From Gammaproteobacteria bacterium (lineage in GTDB: Bacteria > Pseudomonadota > Gammaproteobacteria > Steroidobacterales > Woeseiaceae), in contig JAHEGH010000016.1 of the NCBI GenBank assembly GCA_024639825.1, positions 1 to 50,363 of the forward strand: a DNA stretch of 50,363 nucleotides, in the 5' to 3' direction. The position numbers and the translations under genes were made by a program. Position 1 is the stretch's first letter; each line of letters starts with the position of its first letter. Of the stretch, positions 44,163 to 50,363 are shown in pieces. The notes beneath the pieces are model-generated. The model did no database searches and was not told where the DNA came from. It saw nothing but the letters and a program-made list of their open reading frames with translations.

Positions 44163-44819
44163 TCAGGACAACTCGTAGCGAATGATGTGACCGCCTTCCG
44201 CAATCGACTCCAGTGCCAGCCATTCGTCATCCTGGGAGTACCAGAGTGTCATATCGATTTTGTAGGCCGTCAGTTTGAAGCGGGTTGCATCTACCGTCTG
44301 CCCACGTACTTCGAGCATCTCGTTGCCGAGCTTCTCCACGGTTACGTCGACAAATTCACCTGTTTGCGGATTGAGCAGGCGCGGTTGTTGCAGAAAGTTC
44401 GGGTTCCAGTAGGCGAAAGTCATCACGCACTCTGGCAGGTCGGCGGGGGAGGTGCCGTTGAGCACGCGGAAGCCCGATCCGGTTCGTTCGCCCGACACTT
44501 CGATACGCTCGCCGTTTGCATTGGTGCGAGCGTCTATCTCTACCAGGCACTCATCCGACCAACGCTCTGCCGCCTGATGCTCGTAGCGATAAGCTGGAAT
44601 CAGAAGGATCGTGTACTTGAATTTGGCTTCGCTCTGAACCTGCTTTATACCAGCGGATTCCGACACTTTGAACGAGTGCTTGCCAATCTTCCGGTCGTTC
44701 AGAAAAACATTAAAATCCCACTCAGCAACGTCGCTGACTCGTCCCTTTGCGGGAGCCGGTGTGACGAACGTCAGTCCAAATAGACCCATTAGCAAAAAGC
44801 CGAGGTACCTGCGCCTCAT
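44163..44819 (-). CDS. DUF6134/DUF3108-like exported protein
   Basis: Function unknown. The signal peptide is MRRRYLGFLLMGLFGLTFVT with cleavage after APA. The 218-aa protein is beta-rich, with FNVFLNDRKIGKHSFKVSES, KFKYTILLIPAYRYEH and FAYWNPNFLQQPRLLNPQTG. This matches the general plan of DUF6134/DUF3108 periplasmic proteins, though I recall the family only by sequence style. It overlaps the upstream DUF1295 stop by 4 bases (ATGA), so it is translationally coupled. Confidence 0.72.
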   Translation of the reverse strand: MRRRYLGFLLMGLFGLTFVTPAPAKGRVSDVAEWDFNVFLNDRKIGKHSFKVSESAGIKQVQSEAKFKYTILLIPAYRYEHQAAERWSDECLVEIDARTNANGERIEVSGERTGSGFRVLNGTSPADLPECVMTFAYWNPNFLQQPRLLNPQTGEFVDVTVEKLGNEMLEVRGQTVDATRFKLTAYKIDMTLWYSQDDEWLALESIAEGGHIIRYELS

Positions 44820-45613
44820 GACTTTGTCTCCTTTACGGTAGACCCGGTGCGCGCGGGCCCGGGGAAAAATGCATTGGTGTTACGAATGTAGTCGGCATAT
44901 TGGGGCCGGCGTTCGGTGATCGTGTTCTCCAGCATTGCCACGCCCGAAACCTTGAGCAACAAAAGGCTCATGAGTAACGGAGACGCAATGCTCCACCATC
45001 CTCCGGACGCGACCGCAAACAGGTAGAACGACCACCAGATACAGAAATCACCGAAGTAATTTGGGTGGCGCGTGTAACGCCACAGACCCGTGTTCAGCAC
45101 ACGGCCTTTGCTGTCGGCGCGGGCTTTAAACCTTGCCAGCTGGTAGTCGCCGCCTGCCTCGAATACAAAGCCGGTAAGCCACAGCAGGGCAGCTGCGATG
45201 TCCAAAGGACCGAGAGCAACATCGGACGTAATCGCGGGCAGGAGTGGCAGTGCCACCAGCCATGCCAGCACGCCTTGCAGACCGAAGACAATGTACAGGC
45301 TCTTGAACGCGAAACCGGGTTCGTTGTTCGCGCGGATCGTCTGGTACCGGTAGTCCTCGGGTTCGCCCCAGTTGCGGGCGGTAATGTAAATCGACAGGCG
45401 CAGCGCCCAAATCGTGACCAGCGTGAGCACGAGCGCTCCGCGGATCGAGAGTGAGTCCGCCCCGATAGCGAAGACGCCGGCAGCGACCAGGAAGAACAGG
45501 GACCAGAGGCTGTCAACGAAGCTGACGTCTTTCTTGACCACGCTCAACAGCCAGCTGGCGACACCGATACCCAGAATGACGATCAGGGCCAAGAGGTACG
45601 GGTGCACGTTCAT
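44816..45613 (-). CDS. DUF1295 membrane protein (steroid 5-alpha-reductase/isoprenylcysteine methyltransferase fold)
   Basis: A 265-aa polytopic membrane protein with about six helices. The C-terminal signature is GLWRYTRHPNYFGDFCIWWS, the NADPH/SAM-binding motif shared by steroid 5-alpha-reductases and ICMT enzymes. It is preceded by YRYQTIRANNEPGFAFKSLY and followed by ITERRPQYADYIRNTNAFFP. A reductase or methyltransferase acting on a lipid substrate is expected; the substrate is unknown. The frame opens at 45880, but ATG 45613 overlaps the DUF2878 stop by 4 bases and matches the family N-terminus. Confidence 0.9.
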   Translation of the reverse strand: MNVHPYLLALIVILGIGVASWLLSVVKKDVSFVDSLWSLFFLVAAGVFAIGADSLSIRGALVLTLVTIWALRLSIYITARNWGEPEDYRYQTIRANNEPGFAFKSLYIVFGLQGVLAWLVALPLLPAITSDVALGPLDIAAALLWLTGFVFEAGGDYQLARFKARADSKGRVLNTGLWRYTRHPNYFGDFCIWWSFYLFAVASGGWWSIASPLLMSLLLLKVSGVAMLENTITERRPQYADYIRNTNAFFPGPARTGSTVKETKS

Positions 45614-46158
45614 TGGACGCGCTCCGCGGTCCAGTTGCGACGCTTGCCCGGCATGCCGTCCAGATTTTCGGACAGCCACATCAGTACGGGCATGATGATC
45701 GCCCAACCAATCGCCAGGGCCAGGTAAGCTGCGGTCGGATTCACCAGCACGATTCCACCGAGCTTTTGACCTGCGAGGTAGGTGGTAGGCCCGCCAAACA
45801 GACCAAAGATTGCGGCCACCCAGGGCCTGCCACGCAGCCAGCGCATCGAGACGTTGAGTGTCGTCGCAAACAGCATCCACATCGTAATAATCCAGTATGG
45901 CGCAAGGTAGTCACTGAAAAGCCCCGACGGGTAGGTTACCCAGCCAGCAGCGACCAGAGCGCTGTCAAAGAACGCGCCGATGAAAGCACAACTCAATACC
46001 AGAACGACTTCCTCAAACGGTTTCCTGGCTGCAGAGAGATGAATCGCGAGCGCGATACAAACAGCGAGGGGGCCCAGCCAGGGCATTTGCTGTGCGCCGC
46101 CGACCACCGATGACAACCAGGCGATTTCGAATGCTGCGAAGTTGACCAGCATGAACAT
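45610..46158 (-). CDS. DUF2878 membrane protein
   Basis: A 182-aa integral membrane protein of unknown function with five or six helices. Family features: FAAFEIAWLSSVVGGAQQMP at the start, ALVAAGWVTYPSGLFSDYLA with PYWIITMWMLFATTLNVS in the middle, and AIFGLFGGPTTYLAGQKLGG. It is regularly found with DUF1295 and CFA genes, so it may be part of a membrane complex in lipid modification. It starts 1 base after the stop of the upstream CFA-like gene, and its own stop overlaps DUF1295. Confidence 0.9.
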   Translation of the reverse strand: MFMLVNFAAFEIAWLSSVVGGAQQMPWLGPLAVCIALAIHLSAARKPFEEVVLVLSCAFIGAFFDSALVAAGWVTYPSGLFSDYLAPYWIITMWMLFATTLNVSMRWLRGRPWVAAIFGLFGGPTTYLAGQKLGGIVLVNPTAAYLALAIGWAIIMPVLMWLSENLDGMPGKRRNWTAERVQ

Positions 46159-46159
46159 G

Positions 46160-47209
46160 TCAGGCCTCCGCCTTACGGAAGAGGTAATGGCCTACGTACC
46201 ATTCATGCCCTTCATCATAGTCAAAGAGCTCGGCACAGGCCATGAAGAAAATGCGCCACCGCTGCCACCATAGCGAAGCGTCTGCCTCACCATAACACTC
46301 GGCCAGAACCGGCTTGATCGCAGCCTCGTTGGCGTCCATTTTGGCCAGCCACGCGTTGCAGGTCTTCGCATAGTGCTGGCCATTCCAGTGCCAGCGCTTG
46401 TCGATGCAAAGCTTGCCTGGGAAGCGCAACGGCAGGTCGGCGCTCGGCATGATGCCGCCGCTGAAGAAGTGTCTGCTCATCCAGTCGGCCGGACCCTTGT
46501 CGAGGTACTCGTACGGCGTGGAGCGATGACAGAAAATGTGCATGAAGAAGCGGCCATCGGGTAGCAGCCACTCATCAATCCGACGAAACAGCTCGCCGTA
46601 GTTGCGCATATGCTCGAACATTTCGATGGACACAACTCGATCAAAGCGCTTGTCGGTTTGAAAATCGTTCATATCGCAGGTCACGACTTCAAGGTTTTCT
46701 ATGGCACGTTCCCTGGCCCGCTCGACGATAAAGTCACGTTGCGATGTCGAGTTGGACACGGACATGACCGATGTATTGGGGAAGTGCTCGGCAATCCACA
46801 GCGACAACGAACCCCAGCCACAGCCCAGGTCGAGAACCTGCATTCCATCAGTGATTCCGGCGCGACGGACGGTAAGCTCCAGTGCGGCCGTTTCCGCTTC
46901 GGACAGATCACCAACGCCTGCCGGCCAGTAGCAGCAGCTGTATTTGAGATGGTCACCCATGACATGGCTGAAAAACTCGGCCGGCACTTCATAGTGCTGC
47001 TCGTTGGCAAGGCCCGGAACGTGCGCGATCGGCGAATTGTTCATCATTTCGACGAAGGAATTCAGGGCATTAGCCGCAAATTCCTCATCGCCGGCGTGGA
47101 TCTCTTTACGTTTTGATTCGAGCAATCGTCGTATCCCGGCCCGAATTACGGGGTCGGGAACCAGTCCCGATTCGGTCCAGCTGACAGCTCTTGCAGTTAC
47201 GGCGCTCAT
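46160..47209 (-). CDS. CFA-synthase-like methyltransferase (copy 2, divergent)
   Basis: A 349-aa class I SAM methyltransferase related to CFA synthase. VLDLGCGWGSLSLWIAEHFP is the SAM site, and FDRVVSIEMFEHMRNYGELF is the family active-site segment with the bicarbonate-contact Glu. It differs from copy 1 in lacking the full N-terminal acceptor domain and in having MHIFCHRSTPYEYLD and RHFFSGGIMPSADLPLRF. This divergent type is the candidate for methyl transfer without ring closure, as proposed for furan-fatty-acid methylases, but that is inference. ATG 47209 follows GGAGG with ideal spacing. It is the first gene of the operon. Confidence 0.87.
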   Translation of the reverse strand: MSAVTARAVSWTESGLVPDPVIRAGIRRLLESKRKEIHAGDEEFAANALNSFVEMMNNSPIAHVPGLANEQHYEVPAEFFSHVMGDHLKYSCCYWPAGVGDLSEAETAALELTVRRAGITDGMQVLDLGCGWGSLSLWIAEHFPNTSVMSVSNSTSQRDFIVERARERAIENLEVVTCDMNDFQTDKRFDRVVSIEMFEHMRNYGELFRRIDEWLLPDGRFFMHIFCHRSTPYEYLDKGPADWMSRHFFSGGIMPSADLPLRFPGKLCIDKRWHWNGQHYAKTCNAWLAKMDANEAAIKPVLAECYGEADASLWWQRWRIFFMACAELFDYDEGHEWYVGHYLFRKAEA

Positions 47210-47282
47210 AGCAGCCTCCAAAATCTAGTGAACAGAAATATACGTCGCGGGTTTCCGGTCAACAATCGGCCGGCGAGTGTTG

Positions 47283-47297
47283 TTACATTCCCTTACA
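47283..47297. promoter_or_regulatory. Direct repeat TTACA-n5-TTACA in the divergent operon/photolyase gap
   Basis: TTACATTCCCTTACA: two TTACA pentamers one helical turn apart, in the 146-base space between the CFA-like operon (start 47209) and phrB (47356). On the minus strand TTGACC and CGTATATTT follow toward the operon, a weak promoter. The repeats could be an operator for the light- or stress-responsive regulator; none is encoded in the window. Confidence 0.3.
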
Positions 47298-47355
47298 AAT
47301 TGTCTTGGTTCAGCAACTTACTATGGCGTCCTCACTGGCTTCCGGCTCAAACTCC

Positions 47356-48717
47356 ATGCAACCTGTCATTCTCTGGTTTCGACGAAATCTGCGCCTCGCG
47401 GACAATGCTGCGCTACAGGCGGCTTTAAACGCCCGCTGTCCGATTATCCCTCTCTATATCCACGACGAGGAGGATCGGGGGAGCGCAAGCCGCTGGTGGC
47501 TGCACCACAGCCTCATCAATCTCGATCGCGATCTGCGGAAATTGGGGGCTTCATTGCTGCTGCGTTCCGGTGAACCGCGACAGATACTTGCCGAGCTTTC
47601 AGCTCAAACCGGGGCAAAGGCGTTGTATTTTGCGCGACGCTACGAACCGGCGTGCATCAGGCAGGAAAGGGACGTCAGGGAGTTGCTCGAGGAGCGGCTA
47701 GCAATTGAAGTGTTCGACGACAGCTTCCTGCATGCTCCGGAAACGGTCATGACGCAGTCCGGTACACCCTATCGCGTATTTACTGCCTTCTGGAAAACTG
47801 CGAGCGCCCTGGGAGAGCCCGGCGTGCCTGTACCGGCCCCCGATTCAATAACGATTGCTGACCCGTTGCCCGAATCCTTGTCGATTGACGATCTCGGGCT
47901 CCTGTCGGCTGATTCAGGCCAGCCGCGAAATTACGCGGCGACGTGGGCGCCCGGTGAAGGTGCCGGACTGCAGCGTGTCGACGACATTGAGTCGATACTG
48001 CGAGACTACCCGAGCAACCGCGATCGCCCGGACCTGGATGCGACCACCAGGCTTTCGCCGTATCTGTATTTTGGCGAAGTGAGCGTCCGCCAGGTCTGGC
48101 ATACCGTCCGCCAACTGGAAATGCCTCTTGGATCGGCAGCGGGTGGTGAAGCCTTGCTGCGCCAGTTGTACTGGCGCGACTTCAGCAATTACCTTTTATT
48201 CCACTTCCCCGATCTGCCGGACAAGCCGCTGCGCGCTGAGTTCGAGCATTTCCCATGGTCGACCGATGCTGCGCTACTGCGCGCCTGGCAGGATGGCATG
48301 ACGGGGTACCCGATCGTGGATGCCGGCATGCGCCAGCTAAAGCAGACAGGCTGGATGCACAATCGAGTGCGAATGATCGTAGCGTCATTCCTGGTCAAAG
48401 ATCTGTTCGTGCCGTGGCAGGCTGGTGCTGAGTGGTTTCTGGATAACCTGGTCGACGCGGATCTGGCCAATAATTCCGCCAGCTGGCAGTGGGTCGCCGG
48501 CTGCGGCTCTGACGCTGCGCCGTATTTTCGAATCTTTAATCCGACCCTGCAGGGAGAGAAATTCGACCCCAACGGGAGCTATGTGCGTCGTTGGGTGCCG
48601 GATGTCGGGGAGCCCTCTTACCCGGCACCGATAGTTGACCACGGTGAGGCTCGCCGGATGGCCCTCGAGGCCTATCAGTTGATCAGGGGGATACGGACCT
48701 CGAAACAGGCCCCCTGA
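47356..48717 (+). CDS. phrB: Deoxyribodipyrimidine photo-lyase (CPD photolyase)
   Basis: Uses blue light and FADH- to split cyclobutane pyrimidine dimers. The N-terminal domain is VILWFRRNLRLADNAALQAA, with an antenna-binding Rossmann part. The FAD domain has TTRLSPYLYFGEVSVRQVWH, LLRQLYWRDFSNYLL, GMTGYPIVDAGMRQLKQTGW with MHNRVRMIVASFLVKDL, and NNSASWQWVAGCGSDAAPYF with FRIFNPTLQGEKFD. All are typical of class I photolyases, including the terminal Trp region. ATG 47356 gives the usual N-terminus (453 aa); ATG 47323 is also in frame, and neither has a Shine-Dalgarno. It is divergent from the lipid operon and overlaps the sensor kinase convergently by 43 bases. Confidence 0.95.
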   Translation: MQPVILWFRRNLRLADNAALQAALNARCPIIPLYIHDEEDRGSASRWWLHHSLINLDRDLRKLGASLLLRSGEPRQILAELSAQTGAKALYFARRYEPACIRQERDVRELLEERLAIEVFDDSFLHAPETVMTQSGTPYRVFTAFWKTASALGEPGVPVPAPDSITIADPLPESLSIDDLGLLSADSGQPRNYAATWAPGEGAGLQRVDDIESILRDYPSNRDRPDLDATTRLSPYLYFGEVSVRQVWHTVRQLEMPLGSAAGGEALLRQLYWRDFSNYLLFHFPDLPDKPLRAEFEHFPWSTDAALLRAWQDGMTGYPIVDAGMRQLKQTGWMHNRVRMIVASFLVKDLFVPWQAGAEWFLDNLVDADLANNSASWQWVAGCGSDAAPYFRIFNPTLQGEKFDPNGSYVRRWVPDVGEPSYPAPIVDHGEARRMALEAYQLIRGIRTSKQAP

Positions 48718-50015
48718 CCGCCGGACTTGCAGAGTTTTAATGTGCCGCCATGGGCTCTTGCGACCAAGGTGGCCAGGTACAGGCCAAGTCCCGATCCACC
48801 CGATTCGCGCGCGCGAGACGGGTCGCTGCGGTAAAAGGGCTCGCCAATATGTTCGGCCTGATCCTGTGACAAACCGGGACCGTTGTCTGCCACGGTCATC
48901 ACGAGTTCAGCACCGGTAGAGACAAAGCGCAGGGTTATCGGCCCGTCCTCCGCCTTTGAGTAGCGCAGCGCATTCGCAAGGAGATTCTTGAGCAACAGCG
49001 TGATACGCGCTTCGTCGACCGATGCGGTGACCGGTGTGGGCGGAAGCTCAACACTGATTCTGTCCAGGTCCCGGGAGAAGAAGTCGTTTAACAGATCGTC
49101 TATCAGTTCGCCGACAACGACATGCGACCTCGATAACTGTGCGTGTCGGCTGTTCAGCCGTTCGGCTTCAAGCAGCGTAACGACGATCTTCTCCATCTCT
49201 GCGATTTCTGCTTTAAGGCTCTCTGCGCTTTCTTCGTCGTCGAGGAATTCCAGTTCCAGCCGCATTCTCGAGAGCGGCGTTCGCAACTCGTGACTAATGC
49301 CGAGCAGCAGCGCCCGCTTCGCATCAAGCATGTTTTCGACATCACCAGCCATACGGTTGATGTCCGCAGCAAGATCGCCGAGCTGGTCGCGACGCACCCT
49401 GGAAATACGGAAGTCAAAGTTGCCTTGCCCAATACGCTCGGCACCCTCACGAATGGCCCTGATGGGTTTGAACAGCGAGTTGACGGCGGCGTAGGCCAGG
49501 ATCAGGAGAATCAGTCCAAGCCCCAGGACAAGCGGTATCAGCGGGGGTCCGCTGGAGACATCGGAGATCCGCGGCGTGGACACCACAATGTCGTAGCCAC
49601 CCTGACGTAGGCGCAGGAAATCATGCTTGTTGAGGTTCGCAAAGTCGACGCCCTGAAGCTCATCCGCAAATGCGTCCGAGGCCCCGCTGAACCTTGGGCT
49701 GGGCGCAAATTCGAATTGCTCCAGCCGCGGAAATGCGGGATCCGACGCCCAGTCAACATCCGGCCCGTATATTCGAATATCGACCGGTACTTTTCGGGTT
49801 ATTGCCAAGGCCCGGTCGATGCTCGGCGGTACGCCAATATCTTCACGAACATAGCTGACGTGTAATGACAGATGCCCGCTAATGAGTCCGCGAATCTGAT
49901 CACCATTATAAAAGCGCTGAACAGCCTTAAAGGTGCCGAATACAAAAGTGCTGCCCAGTACGAGGAATATGACAAGCAGGCGAAATGACAGCGATCGCGA
50001 CAGGCGTCTAAGCAT
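48675..50015 (-). CDS. Sensor histidine kinase (EnvZ/CpxA-like)
   Basis: A 446-aa two-component sensor. Helix 1 (FRLLVIFLVLGSTFVFGTF) and helix 2 (PPLIPLVLGLGLILLILAYA) bracket a periplasmic sensor of about 130 residues with no recognised domain. HAMP follows, then the H-box LLGISHELRTPLSRMRLELE, N-box LLKNLLANALRYSK, G1 VADNGPGLS and G2 GGSGLGLYLATLVARAHGG. Kinase and phosphatase activities look intact. The signal is unknown. It overlaps the upstream regulator by 8 bases and is coupled to it. Its 3' end overlaps phrB. Confidence 0.93.
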   Translation of the reverse strand: MLRRLSRSLSFRLLVIFLVLGSTFVFGTFKAVQRFYNGDQIRGLISGHLSLHVSYVREDIGVPPSIDRALAITRKVPVDIRIYGPDVDWASDPAFPRLEQFEFAPSPRFSGASDAFADELQGVDFANLNKHDFLRLRQGGYDIVVSTPRISDVSSGPPLIPLVLGLGLILLILAYAAVNSLFKPIRAIREGAERIGQGNFDFRISRVRRDQLGDLAADINRMAGDVENMLDAKRALLLGISHELRTPLSRMRLELEFLDDEESAESLKAEIAEMEKIVVTLLEAERLNSRHAQLSRSHVVVGELIDDLLNDFFSRDLDRISVELPPTPVTASVDEARITLLLKNLLANALRYSKAEDGPITLRFVSTGAELVMTVADNGPGLSQDQAEHIGEPFYRSDPSRARESGGSGLGLYLATLVARAHGGTLKLCKSGGQGACFEVRIPLIN

Positions 50016-50363
50016 CGGTCAGGGGTATGCCTGTGAAGGAATAGCCGCGACCCCAGATCGTCTGGATAAAACGTGCGGGCTTGGCCGTGTCGCCAAGTTT
50101 CTGTCGCAGGCGGCTGACCATGATATCGACAGACCGCGTGAGAATCGCGGCATCAATGCCACGCAGTTCGCTCAGGATGTCGTCGCGGGATAATTTTCGT
50201 CCGTGCCGCCTGGCGAGAATCAGGAGAAGTTCAAACTCCATAGACGTCAGGTCCACCAGGTTGCCATCGACGGTTACTGTGCGGGTTTCGGGCTCAATGG
50301 TCAGCCCTTCAAAGCAGAGCTTGCCAACCGAGGGCCCGGCAATTTCCGACCGGCGCAGTATCG
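50008..50363 (-). CDS. OmpR/PhoB-family response regulator (partial)
   Basis: Only the C-terminal winged-helix DNA-binding domain is inside the window; the receiver domain lies beyond 50363. Visible segments are LTIEPETRTVTVDGNLVDLT, SMEFELLLILARRHGRKLS, the recognition helix region LTRSVDIMVSRLRQKLGD, and RFIQTIWGRGYSFTG, all typical of OmpR-type regulators. It is co-transcribed with the histidine kinase at 50015 and is surely its partner. The target genes are not known. The frame is open to the window edge. Confidence 0.93.
   Translation of the reverse strand, partial: ILRRSEIAGPSVGKLCFEGLTIEPETRTVTVDGNLVDLTSMEFELLLILARRHGRKLSRDDILSELRGIDAAILTRSVDIMVSRLRQKLGDTAKPARFIQTIWGRGYSFTGIPLTDA

Overview
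The window is bacterial, gene-dense chromosome from a gammaproteobacterium, probably marine or sedimentary and near the Woeseiales/Chromatiales-type lineages. That placement is inference from gene content, not a search. Pointers are the rpsU-yqeY-dnaG-rpoD operon divergent from tsaD, a tRNA-Ile2(CAU) beside rpoD as in enterics, Mpl and RNase D, a TolC/WaaA/HldE envelope set, a split B12-dependent ribonucleotide reductase as in pseudomonads, and a pyrophosphate-dependent PFK next to a membrane pyrophosphatase. No transposase, integrase, CRISPR array, rRNA or prophage gene was seen.

Layout. 1-3500: the end of a GMC oxidoreductase, then four small co-oriented accessory genes (two membrane-anchored proteins of unknown function, a tiny two-helix membrane protein, an alpha/beta hydrolase). 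Long imperfect-palindromic repeats alternate with them, and the stretch lies on the 3' side of the tRNA gene. 3507-8250: tRNA-Ile2 and the macromolecular-synthesis operon on the minus strand. 8252-8341: a perfect 26-bp inverted repeat that ends 2 nt before the tsaD start codon. 8344-17403: tsaD, folB, folK, an S41 protease lipoprotein, a pteridine-reductase-like SDR, a MidA-type methyltransferase, uppP, a small beta-barrel, cca and a zinc aminopeptidase lipoprotein. 17389-21317: periplasmic and cytoplasmic quality control (Slt, DegQ, Hsp20). 21584-24602: an NrdR box and NrdJa/NrdJb. 24606-27381: a REP-type element, then hldE and waaA for LPS inner core. 27378-29613: tolC and pcm. 29845-32926: a GGDEF-EAL protein and a STAS-like protein. 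32994-36551: the pyrophosphate pair (pfp, hppA). 36665-40328: adk, rnd, a membrane protein and mpl. 40339-47209: a tightly packed eight-gene membrane-lipid operon divergent from a photolyase. 48675-50363: a two-component system cut by the window end.

Two modules suggest joint function. The first is the operon at 40339-47209: two CFA-like methyltransferases, a flavin amine-oxidase-like protein, DUF1365, DUF1295, DUF2878, a lipocalin and a DUF6134-like protein, opposite the photolyase. It reads as a light/singlet-oxygen membrane-protection programme whose lipid product is not known from the sequence. The second is the adjacent PPi-PFK and proton-pumping PPase, which would let the cell use PPi in glycolysis and as an ion-motive fuel. 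The most puzzling stretch is the repeat-punctuated accessory array at 156-3480. Several genes (tsaD, cca, the aminopeptidase, the SDR, MidA) have no Shine-Dalgarno, and some have a -10-like hexamer a few bases before the start codon, so leaderless expression may be common here.
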